Assembly: GCA_964449285.1 (NCBI GenBank) | Contig: CAYUZX010000004.1 | Coordinates: 1 to 64,000, forward strand | Origin: QYOJ01 sp964449285 | Lineage (GTDB): Bacteria > Bacteroidota > Bacteroidia > Bacteroidales > FEN-979 | Reading direction: 5' to 3' | DNA: 64,000 bases | Shown here: piece after piece, positions 25,400-34,505 of the stretch | Position numbering within the stretch: the first letter of the stretch is position 1 | How the letters are laid out: the number at the start of each line of letters is the position of its first letter | Notes under the pieces: generated by a model | The model's database searches: none | Told to the model about the DNA's origin: nothing | What the model saw: the letters and a program-made list of their open reading frames with translations, nothing else | Position numbers and translations under genes: made by a program

Positions 25400-27088
25400 T
25401 TATTTGACCACCCGCTTAAGTGCTTCGACCATTTGCCTGGCTTTCTCGTTTTCCGGATCAATCGCAAGCACATCGTTGTTGAATTTCAATGATTCCCGTG
25501 CGAGATCAAGATCCTTCTTATGAAGGACATACTGGTGATAAAAATAATAAGCCAGGTAATAGTAAGACTCCAAACGCTGTTTCTGGTATTTTACTGTGTC
25601 TTCCAACGTAATCTCCAGGATCTGTTCATAGACCGGCTTGGCAAGTCCAAGATCACTCTCCGGATCAAGGTTGAAAAGGGTTCTTGCCCACCAGGTAAAT
25701 CCCGGCACATAGGTAGGTTGTGCCTTACAGAAACGTTCAAACATGATAGCAGCATTGATATAGTCCTGTATGTTGTAATAAGCCTTTGCCCAGTTATAGA
25801 CATCTAATACGTTGGCTTCACTTAGGGAATCTTTCAGGCCGTACACCTGGATAGCATTGTTGTAGTCCTTATATTTGATGTAACTCATTGCCACTTCCGA
25901 AAGAAGTTCAATTTTTGACGTATCCATTTCCCAGGCTTTGTATAAAACGATAGCAGCCATCGAGTCCAGGTCATTTTTCGAGAGTAGCCGTCCGTAGTAT
26001 GTGAAATCCGATGTGCGGATCTTATCTGTAGGTGAGCGCTCAAAGAATTTTTTGATCGCCTTCAGTCCTTTTTCGAACTCCTCATTTTCATACAGGGCGT
26101 ATGCACGGGCACGATATAGATCGATAATGGTGGTATCCATTGACATGACTTCACTGATCTCTGTAAGGGCCTCCGGATAGTCCTGAAGTTCCATCAGGGT
26201 ATTGATGAACTGAAGCCGGGCCGGGATATTGCCGGCAGAGAGCTCAAGAAACTTTCTGAACATCTTTTTTGCTTCAGCATATCTCCCAGCTTTGTAAAGC
26301 AAGAAGCCAAGCTCCCGGTAGGCCGGCGCAAATGTTGAATCAATTTGCACCCCTTGTTCGTAATAGTTAAGTGCCATCTGGTATTGCTTGGCCCGCATCC
26401 ACAGTTGTCCGATTCGTAAATTGGCCATCGATGAGTTGGTGTTCAGGGATTGAGCGATATTATAATTGGCAATGGCATTGGAGCCATCATTCAGTAAGTA
26501 GATGTAAGCATCACCTCTTACAAGATAGATATCAACATCTTTAGAATTTATTTTTTCTGCCTCACGCAGGTACGTCAATATCTGGGCTGTATCTTTTACC
26601 TTTGCCATCACAAATGCATCCGCCATTTTAACGAGTGCATGGGCATGTTTCTCGGGGGTCATCACAATTTTATTCTTCCTGGTAGGCAGAAGAGAATATG
26701 CTTTATCGAGATACTGCTGTGCTTCTATGGTTTCGTTCCTCTGCAAAGCTATCTCTGCCAGTCCGGCATAGTTGATAGGATTTGTTGGCTCCTGCTGAAT
26801 CCCTTTTGTGAACAGGGTCTGGGCCTGATTTGTCATCTCCTGTAGCGATGTATTAAGCGTGTCGGCAAAATAGCGTTTCAGATAATTATCGCCATAATAG
26901 AAATAAATATCCCCGTCAGTAGGATTTGCAGCAAGGATGGTGCTGAAAAGTTTCTCTGCAGCATTAAACTGCTCACTCCGGGTGAGCTTGATGGCATCAT
27001 CAAGATTCTGGGATTGGGTCGTCCGTATGAATGGAGTAAAAACCAGGAAGAGAGCCAAAGTGCCATACCTCAAAGCAACACGTGTCAT
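25400..27088 (-). CDS. Secreted tetratricopeptide-repeat protein
   Basis: The 562-residue protein has a signal peptide (about 1-27, ending TTQSQ) and about a dozen TPR-like helix pairs over its length (NLRIGQLWMRAKQYQMALNYYEQGVQ; YRELGFLLYKAGRYAEAKKMF and others). I chose the ATG at 27088 because an AGGAGG Shine-Dalgarno lies 7 bases before it. An ATG 39 bases upstream has no such site and overlaps pstS. TPR superhelices bind other proteins, and this one would act in the periplasm. It follows the PstS-like gene by 19 bases and precedes exbB, a conserved Bacteroidetes neighbourhood in my experience. The partner is unknown. Confidence 0.85.
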   Translation of the reverse strand: MTRVALRYGTLALFLVFTPFIRTTQSQNLDDAIKLTRSEQFNAAEKLFSTILAANPTDGDIYFYYGDNYLKRYFADTLNTSLQEMTNQAQTLFTKGIQQEPTNPINYAGLAEIALQRNETIEAQQYLDKAYSLLPTRKNKIVMTPEKHAHALVKMADAFVMAKVKDTAQILTYLREAEKINSKDVDIYLVRGDAYIYLLNDGSNAIANYNIAQSLNTNSSMANLRIGQLWMRAKQYQMALNYYEQGVQIDSTFAPAYRELGFLLYKAGRYAEAKKMFRKFLELSAGNIPARLQFINTLMELQDYPEALTEISEVMSMDTTIIDLYRARAYALYENEEFEKGLKAIKKFFERSPTDKIRTSDFTYYGRLLSKNDLDSMAAIVLYKAWEMDTSKIELLSEVAMSYIKYKDYNNAIQVYGLKDSLSEANVLDVYNWAKAYYNIQDYINAAIMFERFCKAQPTYVPGFTWWARTLFNLDPESDLGLAKPVYEQILEITLEDTVKYQKQRLESYYYLAYYFYHQYVLHKKDLDLARESLKFNNDVLAIDPENEKARQMVEALKRVVK

Positions 27089-27107
27089 ATATATACCTCC
27101 TAATCGT

Positions 27108-28061
27108 TTAGTGTTTGATTTCCACAATTCTTATGGGCTGTGTAGCAGGTACAAGTCCTGAATGCAAGATGATAAGTTGCCCCTTTTCTCCGGCGACGAA
27201 AGCTGAAAGCCCGTAAGCCAGTCCGGCGTAAGTTTGGCGGTTTATACAATAGACTTCACGTATAAACGGGTAAAGCCCCTGTGCAATGTAAGCCTGATAG
27301 GGTTGGTAATAGTTGGCAGAAGGATCATTGTCTCCCGGGGAGCTGATGCCAACCACATTGATCCGGTTGAGAAAGTCGTTTGAAACCGAATCCCTTTTAT
27401 CACTTATCCAGTTTACACTAATCACTCCCAATGCACTCTTATTCTTCTCCACGTAGTTGATAACCTCGCTGTTGGATTGCACGGCATAACAATTTGCCGG
27501 GAGAGAGTCGAGGTCAAACTTTTCCTTGAAATATCTTGGGTTTCCCGATTTGTAGTGGTCGAAGACAACGCTGATATCTCCAAGTTGCGAGGATGGATTG
27601 ATCTTATTCCATCGGTTGATTTTGCCTGAAAAAATATCCCTGATCCGATCGTAGGGAATCTTCAAATCGGGATTGTCTCTGTTCACAATCAGTGCAACAG
27701 CATCATATGCTATACGGGTTGTTTTGGGGACGATCTGCTGGGAGGTCAGAATCTCATTCTCCCGATCAGTCAGCTTCCGGTTCACTACAATCAGGGGAAC
27801 ACTATCGTTCATGAAGCTCTCAAAAACTTCCCCCTCTGTACCGTAAATGGTGTCAATCTTTGAATACTTGTAGATGGATTCGAAGGTATATATCTCTGAA
27901 TCCATAAACAACCTATACGAGTCATCAATAGCTACTTTCATGTTTCCCCGCGTGGGAGTGTCCCGTTGTGTCAAGGGATCTCCTCCACAGCCCGCCAGGA
28001 AGAAAACGAAAACGCTTCCCGTTAAGAAGAGCATTTTCAATCTGATAATAGAACTTTTCAT
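27108..28061 (-). CDS. PstS-like phosphate/anion-binding lipoprotein
   Basis: This 317-residue type 2 periplasmic binding protein has a lipobox FFLAGCGG (cysteine near 25). Landmarks of the PstS family are VPLIVVNRKLTD, RIAYDAVALIVNRDNP, YDRIRDIFSGKINRW and SALGVISVNW. The family binds phosphate for ABC uptake, but no pstCAB genes are nearby. Instead it precedes a TPR protein and the exbB-exbD-tonB operon. A role in linking a substrate or signal to the Ton motor is inference. A perfect TACCTTTG box at 28106 suggests it starts its own transcript. Confidence 0.85.
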   Translation of the reverse strand: MKSSIIRLKMLFLTGSVFVFFLAGCGGDPLTQRDTPTRGNMKVAIDDSYRLFMDSEIYTFESIYKYSKIDTIYGTEGEVFESFMNDSVPLIVVNRKLTDRENEILTSQQIVPKTTRIAYDAVALIVNRDNPDLKIPYDRIRDIFSGKINRWNKINPSSQLGDISVVFDHYKSGNPRYFKEKFDLDSLPANCYAVQSNSEVINYVEKNKSALGVISVNWISDKRDSVSNDFLNRINVVGISSPGDNDPSANYYQPYQAYIAQGLYPFIREVYCINRQTYAGLAYGLSAFVAGEKGQLIILHSGLVPATQPIRIVEIKH

Positions 28062-28105
28062 ATGGCCAATGTTGCTTAAAGCCCGGCATTCTTAATTAAG
28101 GAGGA

Positions 28106-28113
28106 CAAAGGTA
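28106..28113 (-). promoter_or_regulatory. Predicted -7 box before the PstS-like gene
   Basis: Minus strand TACCTTTG fits TAnnTTTG exactly and lies 45 bases before the ATG. No convincing TTG is present at the -33 distance, so support rests on the -7 octamer and position. Confidence 0.45.
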
Positions 28114-28127
28114 CTAATTTTCTTGTA

Positions 28128-28331
28128 TTATTCATTTTCATTATCCCGTCTTTTGCGCTTAGTTAACACCCGAAGGATCCGAAAGGCGCCATAGAGGTAT
28201 AGAAACACGGAAAAAATTACGCGAATCTCGATGCTAAGGTAAGAAAATGAGGGACTTACAAGTAAGTATGTGGCCAGAATAAAGAATCCAAGTGCAATCA
28301 GTATAGAGAAATAGAGGTTAAACTTTTCCAT
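28128..28331 (-). CDS. Small conserved-type membrane protein of unknown function
   Basis: The 67-residue frame encodes two hydrophobic segments (about 6-27 and 36-54) and a very basic tail (LTKRKRRDNENE), predicting two TM helices with the tail in the cytoplasm. It lies 6 bases after the next upstream gene on the same strand, so it is probably translated. I do not recognise a family. Position between the nuo operon and the PstS/TPR/Ton genes gives no clear function. Confidence 0.65.
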   Translation of the reverse strand: MEKFNLYFSILIALGFFILATYLLVSPSFSYLSIEIRVIFSVFLYLYGAFRILRVLTKRKRRDNENE

Positions 28332-28337
28332 GCAAGA

Positions 28338-28664
28338 TTAACTCAAAACCTGCCAGTAAGGTATCTCAGTATCAGCTTTTTTTTGTTCCCAGTAGGCGGC
28401 GGTTACTACTTCGCCATCTCTCCTGAAAAGCTTTTGCTGGTAAACAACAATGGTTGCATTGAAGAGGATATCTGTTACTCCAATAATAAACGTATCGAGA
28501 ACATTCCCCTCCTTATCCTTTTCCTGCTCACTTTTTACTTCCAGCCCATTATACGAGAGGAGGTCTGCAAGAAAGTCCAATCGCTCCTTGCCGATACCGT
28601 TCTCTACCACTGTACACCTAACGCCATCGATCTCTGATATATTATGTTTTCCTTTTAATGCCAT
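28338..28664 (-). CDS. Hypothetical small cytosolic protein downstream of nuoN
   Basis: The frame encodes 108 residues from the ATG at 28664. An earlier ATG at 28754 would overlap nuoN by 68 bases and add an unrelated serine-rich stretch, so I reject it. The protein is mixed alpha/beta, with ENGIGKERLDFLADLLSYNGLEVKSEQEKDKEG, then DTFIIGVTDILFNATIVVYQQKLFRR, and ends in an aromatic motif (PYWQVLS). No cysteine clusters, signal peptide or TM helices are visible. It follows nuoN by 22 bases and may be a nuo-operon passenger. I do not recognise the family. Confidence 0.65.
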   Translation of the reverse strand: MALKGKHNISEIDGVRCTVVENGIGKERLDFLADLLSYNGLEVKSEQEKDKEGNVLDTFIIGVTDILFNATIVVYQQKLFRRDGEVVTAAYWEQKKADTEIPYWQVLS

Positions 28665-28686
28665 TGTAAGAGGTGTTTTCCGGCTC

Positions 28687-30102
28687 CTAATAGATGCCGA
28701 AGGTGAACTGATTGATGAATTCATAAACAGGGCTGTAAAGGCCAATGATGACAAGGCCGGCTATGCAGATCGCTAAACCAAGGCGGGAATAACTATCGCT
28801 TTTAAAATAGGCGATCGGCCGGTCGCTCCGGTTCAGAAACATCGCTTTAACCACCAACAGATAGTAATACAGCGAAATAATCGTGTTTAATACGGCGATC
28901 AAAACCAGGATGTAAAGCCCTTGTTGCGCAGCGGCGGCGAATAGAAAGAATTTTCCAAAGAAGCCAGCCACAGGAGGGATGCCAGCCAGCGAAAAAAGCG
29001 CCAGCATCATGGTTAGGCTCAGCTTGGGATTGGTCCTGTAGAGTCCGTCATAATCATCGATGGTCTCTTTCCCGGTGCGGTTGGAAATTATGGATACTAC
29101 GCCGAAAGCTCCAAGGTTCGAAAAGATATAGACCAGTACAAAGTAAATTACCGTGGTCATCCCAAGCTGGCTCTGCCCTATAATCCCAAGGAAGATAAAC
29201 CCAGCCTGAGCAATGGAGGAGAATGCCAGGAATCGTTTGAGGTTGCGCTGGCGCATGGCAAAGAGATTACCGATGGTCATAGTAAGGATAGAAGTAATAT
29301 AAATCACATCCTTCCACATGATGGTGATTTTAGAGAAGACGGTATATAATAATATGGTGAAAACCATGACAGCTGCACCTTTTGAGATTACCGAAAGGTA
29401 TGAAGTGATGTTAATGGGTGCCCCTTCATAAACATCGGCAGTCCAAAGATGAAATGGAACGATGGAGATTTTAAAAGCCATCCCGGCAAAGAAGAAGATG
29501 AATGCCAGGATCTGAAGTGGAGCGCCGTTCATGCCGTTCAACACTTCATCAAAATAGAGTGTGCCCACCGTACCATAGATCATGGAAAGGCCGTAAAGAA
29601 GAATCCCTGATGAGAGGGCAGAAGTGAAGATCAGCTTTACCCCTGCTTCAGCCGATTTCTCCTTTAACCGTTCAAAAGCTGCCAGTGCAGCGAGAGGGAT
29701 TGTGGCAAGTTCCAGCCCGATGTAGAACATCAGGAAATCACCCGAAGAGAGCATGTACTCCATCCCGATCAGGGTAGATAGCAGTAAAATGAAATATTCA
29801 CTGATTTTTTCCCGGTTCTCCTCCTTTTTCAACCAATCCACCGACTGCAGGAAAACGATAAACACCCCAATGGTCAGGATGTTTTTCATCAACAGGGTCA
29901 GGGGTGTAGTGATATACATTCCGCCAAAAAGGCTTCCGGTTGGCCCGGGGATGAATCCCATGATCATCACTGCACCAAAAAGGATGAGGGCGGGCAGAAT
30001 GATCTTCTGCTTCCGATTGGCCGGCAAGAATATCTCAATCACCAATAGAATCACTGTGATCAGCACCAGCAGCAATTCATGTCTCATGATCAGCATCAGC
30101 AT
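28687..30102 (-). CDS. nuoN: NADH-quinone oxidoreductase subunit N
   Basis: This 471-residue antiporter-like membrane subunit of complex I has about 14 TM helices and the family's proton-channel motifs: an ELATIPLAALAAF segment with the TM5 glutamate, conserved lysines in the central helices (AGVKLIFTSALSSGILLYG; GMAFKISIVPFHLWTADVYEGAP), and LFSLAGIPPVAGFFGKF. It is the last nuo gene. Start choice is slightly uncertain (ATG codons at residues 1, 3 and 6). It pumps protons together with NuoM and NuoL. Confidence 0.96.
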   Translation of the reverse strand: MLMLIMRHELLLVLITVILLVIEIFLPANRKQKIILPALILFGAVMIMGFIPGPTGSLFGGMYITTPLTLLMKNILTIGVFIVFLQSVDWLKKEENREKISEYFILLLSTLIGMEYMLSSGDFLMFYIGLELATIPLAALAAFERLKEKSAEAGVKLIFTSALSSGILLYGLSMIYGTVGTLYFDEVLNGMNGAPLQILAFIFFFAGMAFKISIVPFHLWTADVYEGAPINITSYLSVISKGAAVMVFTILLYTVFSKITIMWKDVIYITSILTMTIGNLFAMRQRNLKRFLAFSSIAQAGFIFLGIIGQSQLGMTTVIYFVLVYIFSNLGAFGVVSIISNRTGKETIDDYDGLYRTNPKLSLTMMLALFSLAGIPPVAGFFGKFFLFAAAAQQGLYILVLIAVLNTIISLYYYLLVVKAMFLNRSDRPIAYFKSDSYSRLGLAICIAGLVIIGLYSPVYEFINQFTFGIY

Positions 30103-30148
30103 GTCGTCTGAATTTTATATAGTCTTCTACTCTTATTTTCTTAGTCGT

Positions 30149-31651
30149 TTAATTCATGGCCAAAAACAGCTTCTGGATAATGGGTCCCAGGCCGCCGTTG
30201 ATCATCGTTGCCAGCCATAATGGTGCAATACCGATGGCCGTAATCCCAAAAATCAGGGTTCCGGTACTCAATCGTTCATACCATTTGGCATCCGTAATCA
30301 ATTCATATTCCGGATTCGTAATTTTTCCATAAAGCATCATACCCACAACTCTCAGGATATATACAGCCGTAGCTACAATGGATGAGGCAGCAATGATGGT
30401 AGCTACCCTGTGGAATGTATCGGAATGCTGAAACGCACCAACAAAGATGGTCATCTCTGCTACGAAACCACTAAATCCCGGAAGGCCGAGAGAGGCCAAA
30501 CCGGCAATGACATACGCCACAGCCAGGAAAGGCATCACTTTCATCAGTCCGCTCATCTCGTTGATATACCGGGTATGGGTTCGTCCGTATATCATCCCGA
30601 TTAAGGCAAAGAAGAGGGCTGTCATAATCCCGTGGGAGATCATCTGCATGATGGCTCCATTCATTGCGGTCTCATTGAACATCAGGATAGCGAAGAGAAC
30701 AAGTGCGCAATGACTCACTGAGGAGTAAGCATTGATATATTTCAGGTCTTTCTGCCAGACAGCTCCAAGCGCCCCGTAAATGACGCCAATGGTGGTCAGG
30801 ATCAGAAATATCCAGGCCAACTCGTGGGCGGCTGCCGGGAGGAGAAAAACCGCTACGCGATAGCATCCATATCCTCCAAGTTTCATCAACACACCGGCAT
30901 GCAGCATAGATACTGCTGTTGGCGCCGAGGCATGACCGTCGGGCGACCATGTGTGGAATGGAAAGAGTGCACCCAGAACCCCGAACCCTACAAAGAGGAA
31001 GGGGAAGAAGAAGATCTGTGTATTCAAAGGGATCTGAACCTTGGCAATCTCCAGAATATCAAATGTTAGTGGTCCGCCGGCTGGATTGGAATTAAAATAG
31101 AGCCCCAACAACCCGACCAGAATCAGAGCAGAACCTCCCATCAGCATCAGCGTCAGTTTCATTGCACTGTACTGTCGCGGGCCGCTTCCCCAAATGCCGA
31201 TCAGCAGGTACATCGGAATTACCGCGATCTCGTAAAAGAGAAACATGGTAAAAAGGTCGAGGGAGATGAAAAAGCCAAATACTCCTCCTGATAAAAGGAT
31301 TAACGAAGTGAAAAACTCCCGGGGAAGGTCCTCAACGTCCCATGAAGCAAAGATGCCGGCAAAGATTACAATAGAGGTCAGGCCGAGCATAGCCACAGAA
31401 ACCCCATCAACACCAATGTAAAAGTGGATGTTGAGGGTTTCATACCAGACATAATTGCTGGTAAAGAGAACTTCTGCCGTGTTTCCGGCATTCCGTTCGG
31501 CCAGGAACCATAGGATGATAATGGCTGAAGTGATCAGCTGGAATGTCATCCCAATAGCAGACACAACCCGTACCTGTTTATTGTCCCTTGTAAACAAAAT
31601 CCCAATGATCGTCAGGATCGGAATAATGATCAGTAACAGTAGTATATTCAT
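30149..31651 (-). CDS. nuoM: NADH-quinone oxidoreductase subunit M
   Basis: The 500-residue NuoM has about 14 TM helices. Diagnostic segments are FYEIAVIPMYLLIGIWG with the TM5 glutamate, FGVLGALFPFHTWSPDGHASAPTAVSMLHAG, GGYGCYRVAVFLLP, and SSVSHCALVLFAI. It is one of three antiporter-like proton-pumping subunits. It follows nuoL by 14 bases and precedes nuoN by 46. Confidence 0.97.
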   Translation of the reverse strand: MNILLLLIIIPILTIIGILFTRDNKQVRVVSAIGMTFQLITSAIIILWFLAERNAGNTAEVLFTSNYVWYETLNIHFYIGVDGVSVAMLGLTSIVIFAGIFASWDVEDLPREFFTSLILLSGGVFGFFISLDLFTMFLFYEIAVIPMYLLIGIWGSGPRQYSAMKLTLMLMGGSALILVGLLGLYFNSNPAGGPLTFDILEIAKVQIPLNTQIFFFPFLFVGFGVLGALFPFHTWSPDGHASAPTAVSMLHAGVLMKLGGYGCYRVAVFLLPAAAHELAWIFLILTTIGVIYGALGAVWQKDLKYINAYSSVSHCALVLFAILMFNETAMNGAIMQMISHGIMTALFFALIGMIYGRTHTRYINEMSGLMKVMPFLAVAYVIAGLASLGLPGFSGFVAEMTIFVGAFQHSDTFHRVATIIAASSIVATAVYILRVVGMMLYGKITNPEYELITDAKWYERLSTGTLIFGITAIGIAPLWLATMINGGLGPIIQKLFLAMN

Positions 31652-31665
31652 TCGTCAGCTGTTTA

Positions 31666-33582
31666 TTAGGTCCATAAATAGATGAATACCAGGGCAAGGA
31701 GTACCACTCCGGAGACAAACACCATCGCGTACTGCTGCAGTTGTCCGGATTGGAATCCTTTGATCTTATCAGATGCCTGGTTAGTAACAAACGAGATCCC
31801 GTTCATAGATCCGTCAACGATGTGACGGTCGAACCATGCAATCGGTCTGGATATATTGTTGAAGATGATCTTATGTGTTATGAACAGGTATAGCTCATCG
31901 ATGTAAAATTTATGATATGCTGCCGTGTAAAATCCACGCAGGGAATGAGCAATCTTCGTCGGAATCTCGGTTGGCTTGAGATACATTACATAAGCTACGC
32001 CAATACCGACTATCGCGATCACAATAGAGGGGATTGCGATGATCCATTCGGTATGGATATCAAACAGAGCCCTGTCGGAAGTCACCAAGTGTGAGAATGG
32101 AATAAATCCAGCGAACATGGCTCCGAGAGCAAGGAACATTAGCGGGATTGTCATGGACCATGGCGCTTCATGAGGAGTATGGTGGTAATCCTGCTTCTTT
32201 CCCCAGAAGATGCCGAAATAGAGCCTGAACATATAGAATGCGGTAAGGCCAGCTACGATATACTCAATAGCGAAGAGAGCAGTATCGTGATGGTATGCTG
32301 CTACCAGGATCTCATCCTTGCTGAAGAATCCTGCAAACGGTGGAATACCGGATATAGCAAGACATGCAGTCAGAAAGGTGATGTGCGTAATTGGCAGGAA
32401 TTTCCGGAGTCCGCCCATTTCATGCAGATAGTTACTATGCACGGCATGAATAATAGCTCCGGCACAAAGGAAGAGCAAGGCTTTGAAAAAGGCGTGTGTA
32501 AAGAGGTGGAACATGGAAGCCATATATCCAAGACCCTCATGGCCGCCCATTCCTGATACTCCCAGCGCGCACATCATGTATCCGATCTGCGACATCGTGG
32601 AGTAAGCAAGTACCCGTTTGATATCGTGTTGGGTACAGGCAATAATGGCAGCAAACAGGGAGGAGAATGCACCCACCCAGGCTACAACCTGCAAGGCAAT
32701 TGGTACTGTTATATAAATTGGGAACATCCTGGCAACCAGGTACACACCGGCAACAACCATGGTGGCGGCATGGATCAGCGCTGACACTGGGGTTGGCCCC
32801 TCCATGGCATCCGGTAGCCAGATATGGAGTGGGAACATGGCTGATTTTCCAGCGCCGCCCATGAAGATCAGAATCATTGCCCATGTCAGTACCGACATAC
32901 CAATAAATGTAGCAGCCGGCGGTGTGCCGATAGCCGGTCCCGTTGGGCTGGTCAGCGTCAGAAAGTCAAATGTTCCTGTATAGTAGGAGAGCAGCAAAAT
33001 CCCGACCAGGAATCCAAGGTCGGCAAAACGGGTAACGATAAATGCTTTTTTGGATGCGGCCACTGCCGAAGGTCTCTCGTAATAAAATCCAATCAATAGG
33101 TAAGATGAAACACCAACAAGTTCCCAGAAGATATACATCTGGAAAATGTTTGTGGCAACCACCAGTCCCAGCATGGCAAAAGTAAACAGGGAGAGGAAGG
33201 AATAGAAACGCATAAAGCCCTTTTGGCCTTTCAGATACCCGGTAGAGTAGATATGAGCCATCAGGGATACGGTGGTGACAACAATCAGCATCATTACCGA
33301 GATTGGATCAATCAACACGCCCATGTCGATATGCAGCGTGTCAGAAAACCTTAACCACAAAGTATTATACCCTATGATCTGCTGGTATACATCATCCACC
33401 TTCCCAACAACAAAGAAATATTTGTATGCGGTAAAAATGGAAAGAACCCAGGAGGTTAAAAGACCAGCTGACCCCACAATCCCGGAGACAATGGGCTTGA
33501 ACTTATTACCCCAGAAACCGATGAGGATGAAGAGAAAAAACGGTATCAGGAGGATCCAGATGGTGTAAGAGAAGTCAAACAT
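31666..33582 (-). CDS. nuoL: NADH-quinone oxidoreductase subunit L
   Basis: The 638-residue NuoL has the antiporter core (FWELVGVSSYLLIGFYYERPSA; SAMFPLHIWLPDAMEGPTPVSALIHAATMV; QHDIKRVLAYSTMSQIGYM) plus the long C-terminal region, including the lateral helix that spans NuoM and NuoN. It is the distal proton-pumping subunit of complex I. The spacer before it (to nuoK) is 77 bases of 7-bp repeats rather than the few bases seen elsewhere in the operon. Confidence 0.97.
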   Translation of the reverse strand: MFDFSYTIWILLIPFFLFILIGFWGNKFKPIVSGIVGSAGLLTSWVLSIFTAYKYFFVVGKVDDVYQQIIGYNTLWLRFSDTLHIDMGVLIDPISVMMLIVVTTVSLMAHIYSTGYLKGQKGFMRFYSFLSLFTFAMLGLVVATNIFQMYIFWELVGVSSYLLIGFYYERPSAVAASKKAFIVTRFADLGFLVGILLLSYYTGTFDFLTLTSPTGPAIGTPPAATFIGMSVLTWAMILIFMGGAGKSAMFPLHIWLPDAMEGPTPVSALIHAATMVVAGVYLVARMFPIYITVPIALQVVAWVGAFSSLFAAIIACTQHDIKRVLAYSTMSQIGYMMCALGVSGMGGHEGLGYMASMFHLFTHAFFKALLFLCAGAIIHAVHSNYLHEMGGLRKFLPITHITFLTACLAISGIPPFAGFFSKDEILVAAYHHDTALFAIEYIVAGLTAFYMFRLYFGIFWGKKQDYHHTPHEAPWSMTIPLMFLALGAMFAGFIPFSHLVTSDRALFDIHTEWIIAIPSIVIAIVGIGVAYVMYLKPTEIPTKIAHSLRGFYTAAYHKFYIDELYLFITHKIIFNNISRPIAWFDRHIVDGSMNGISFVTNQASDKIKGFQSGQLQQYAMVFVSGVVLLALVFIYLWT

Positions 33583-33592
33583 ACCTTATATC

Positions 33593-33659
33593 AATTACGA
33601 ATTATGAATTACGAATTACGAATTATATACGTCTTACGTCTCACGTCTTACGTCTTACA
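33593..33659. repeat. Heptamer repeats in the nuoK-nuoL spacer
   Basis: AATTACG-type heptamers (AATTACG, AATTATG, AATTACG, AATTACG) run from 33593 to about 33625, followed at once by ACGTCTT/ACGTCTC heptamers from 33629 to 33659. Both families recur elsewhere in the window. The array ends directly at the nuoK stop codon. Confidence 0.85.
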
Positions 33660-33977
33660 TTAGTACTTCATCTCATTCATCTTCTCTACATCGATGTTGG
33701 TAATACGTCGGTAGATATTGATGATGATGGCTATCGCCACGGAAGCTTCGGCAGCTGCCACGGCAATGATGAAGATGGTGAAAAACATCCCTTCCATGTG
33801 GTCCGGATAAAGGATCTTGTTGAACGCCACGAAGTTGATACAGACTGAATTGAGGATCAACTCGATCGACATGAGCATGGTAATCAGATTTTTTCTCACC
33901 AGAAATCCGTATACCCCCACGAAAAACATGGTGGTGCTCAGGACTAAAAACCAGGATAATGGAACTCCTTCAAACAT
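33660..33977 (-). CDS. nuoK: NADH-quinone oxidoreductase subunit K
   Basis: This 105-residue membrane subunit has three TM helices and the two conserved intramembrane glutamates of NuoK, in LMSIELILNSVCINFVAF and in AVAAAEASVAIAIIINIYRR. It sits in the proton-translocation hub between NuoJ and NuoN. Its TAA is followed immediately by the heptamer repeat array in the spacer to nuoL. Confidence 0.95.
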   Translation of the reverse strand: MFEGVPLSWFLVLSTTMFFVGVYGFLVRKNLITMLMSIELILNSVCINFVAFNKILYPDHMEGMFFTIFIIAVAAAEASVAIAIIINIYRRITNIDVEKMNEMKY

Positions 33978-33995
33978 ATGATCGTTCTTTAGCTG

Positions 33996-34505
33996 TTAAT
34001 CTTTACGTTTTTTAGCCAGTACAATGGCGCCAATCATCGCTGCAAGCAGCAGCACACTGATCACCTCAAAGGGCAATGCATACCCATACCTTCCATAATT
34101 GATCAGGCTGTTCCCCACATCTGTCACGTTCACCAGTTCGGTATTCCCGACAGATCCCGGGAAATTATACTGCAGAATTACAGTGATACAGAGAGCGGCC
34201 CCAACCAACGCTACCAGGGCTGCAGGCCATTTTTTCAGGAGTCCGGCTGTAGGTAGTTTTTCAGCAATATGGCTGGTAAGCAATATCGAGAAGATAATCA
34301 GCACAACAATCCCGCCTGCATAGACAATCAGCTGGATGGCTGCAAGAAAATTGTATTTCAGCAGAAAATAGAGGCCGGCAGTGGAGACCAGTACGAACAG
34401 TAGAAATGTAGCTGCCCGCAGGATCCGCCTGCTGGTCACTGTGAGGATGGAGAAAATCACAATGACCGCCGAAAAGAGTAGAAACATGAATTGATTGCTC
34501 GTCAT
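33996..34505 (-). CDS. nuoJ: NADH-quinone oxidoreductase subunit J
   Basis: The 169-residue membrane subunit has five hydrophobic segments. It shows NuoJ features such as LLKYNFLAAIQLIVYAGGIVVLIIFSILLTSH, the TM3 region where the pi-bulge rotates in complex I coupling, and a C-terminal LPFEVISVLLLAAMIGAIVLAKK. Its ATG shares one base with the nuoI stop (TAATG at 34505), so translation is coupled. Confidence 0.95.
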   Translation of the reverse strand: MTSNQFMFLLFSAVIVIFSILTVTSRRILRAATFLLFVLVSTAGLYFLLKYNFLAAIQLIVYAGGIVVLIIFSILLTSHIAEKLPTAGLLKKWPAALVALVGAALCITVILQYNFPGSVGNTELVNVTDVGNSLINYGRYGYALPFEVISVLLLAAMIGAIVLAKKRKD

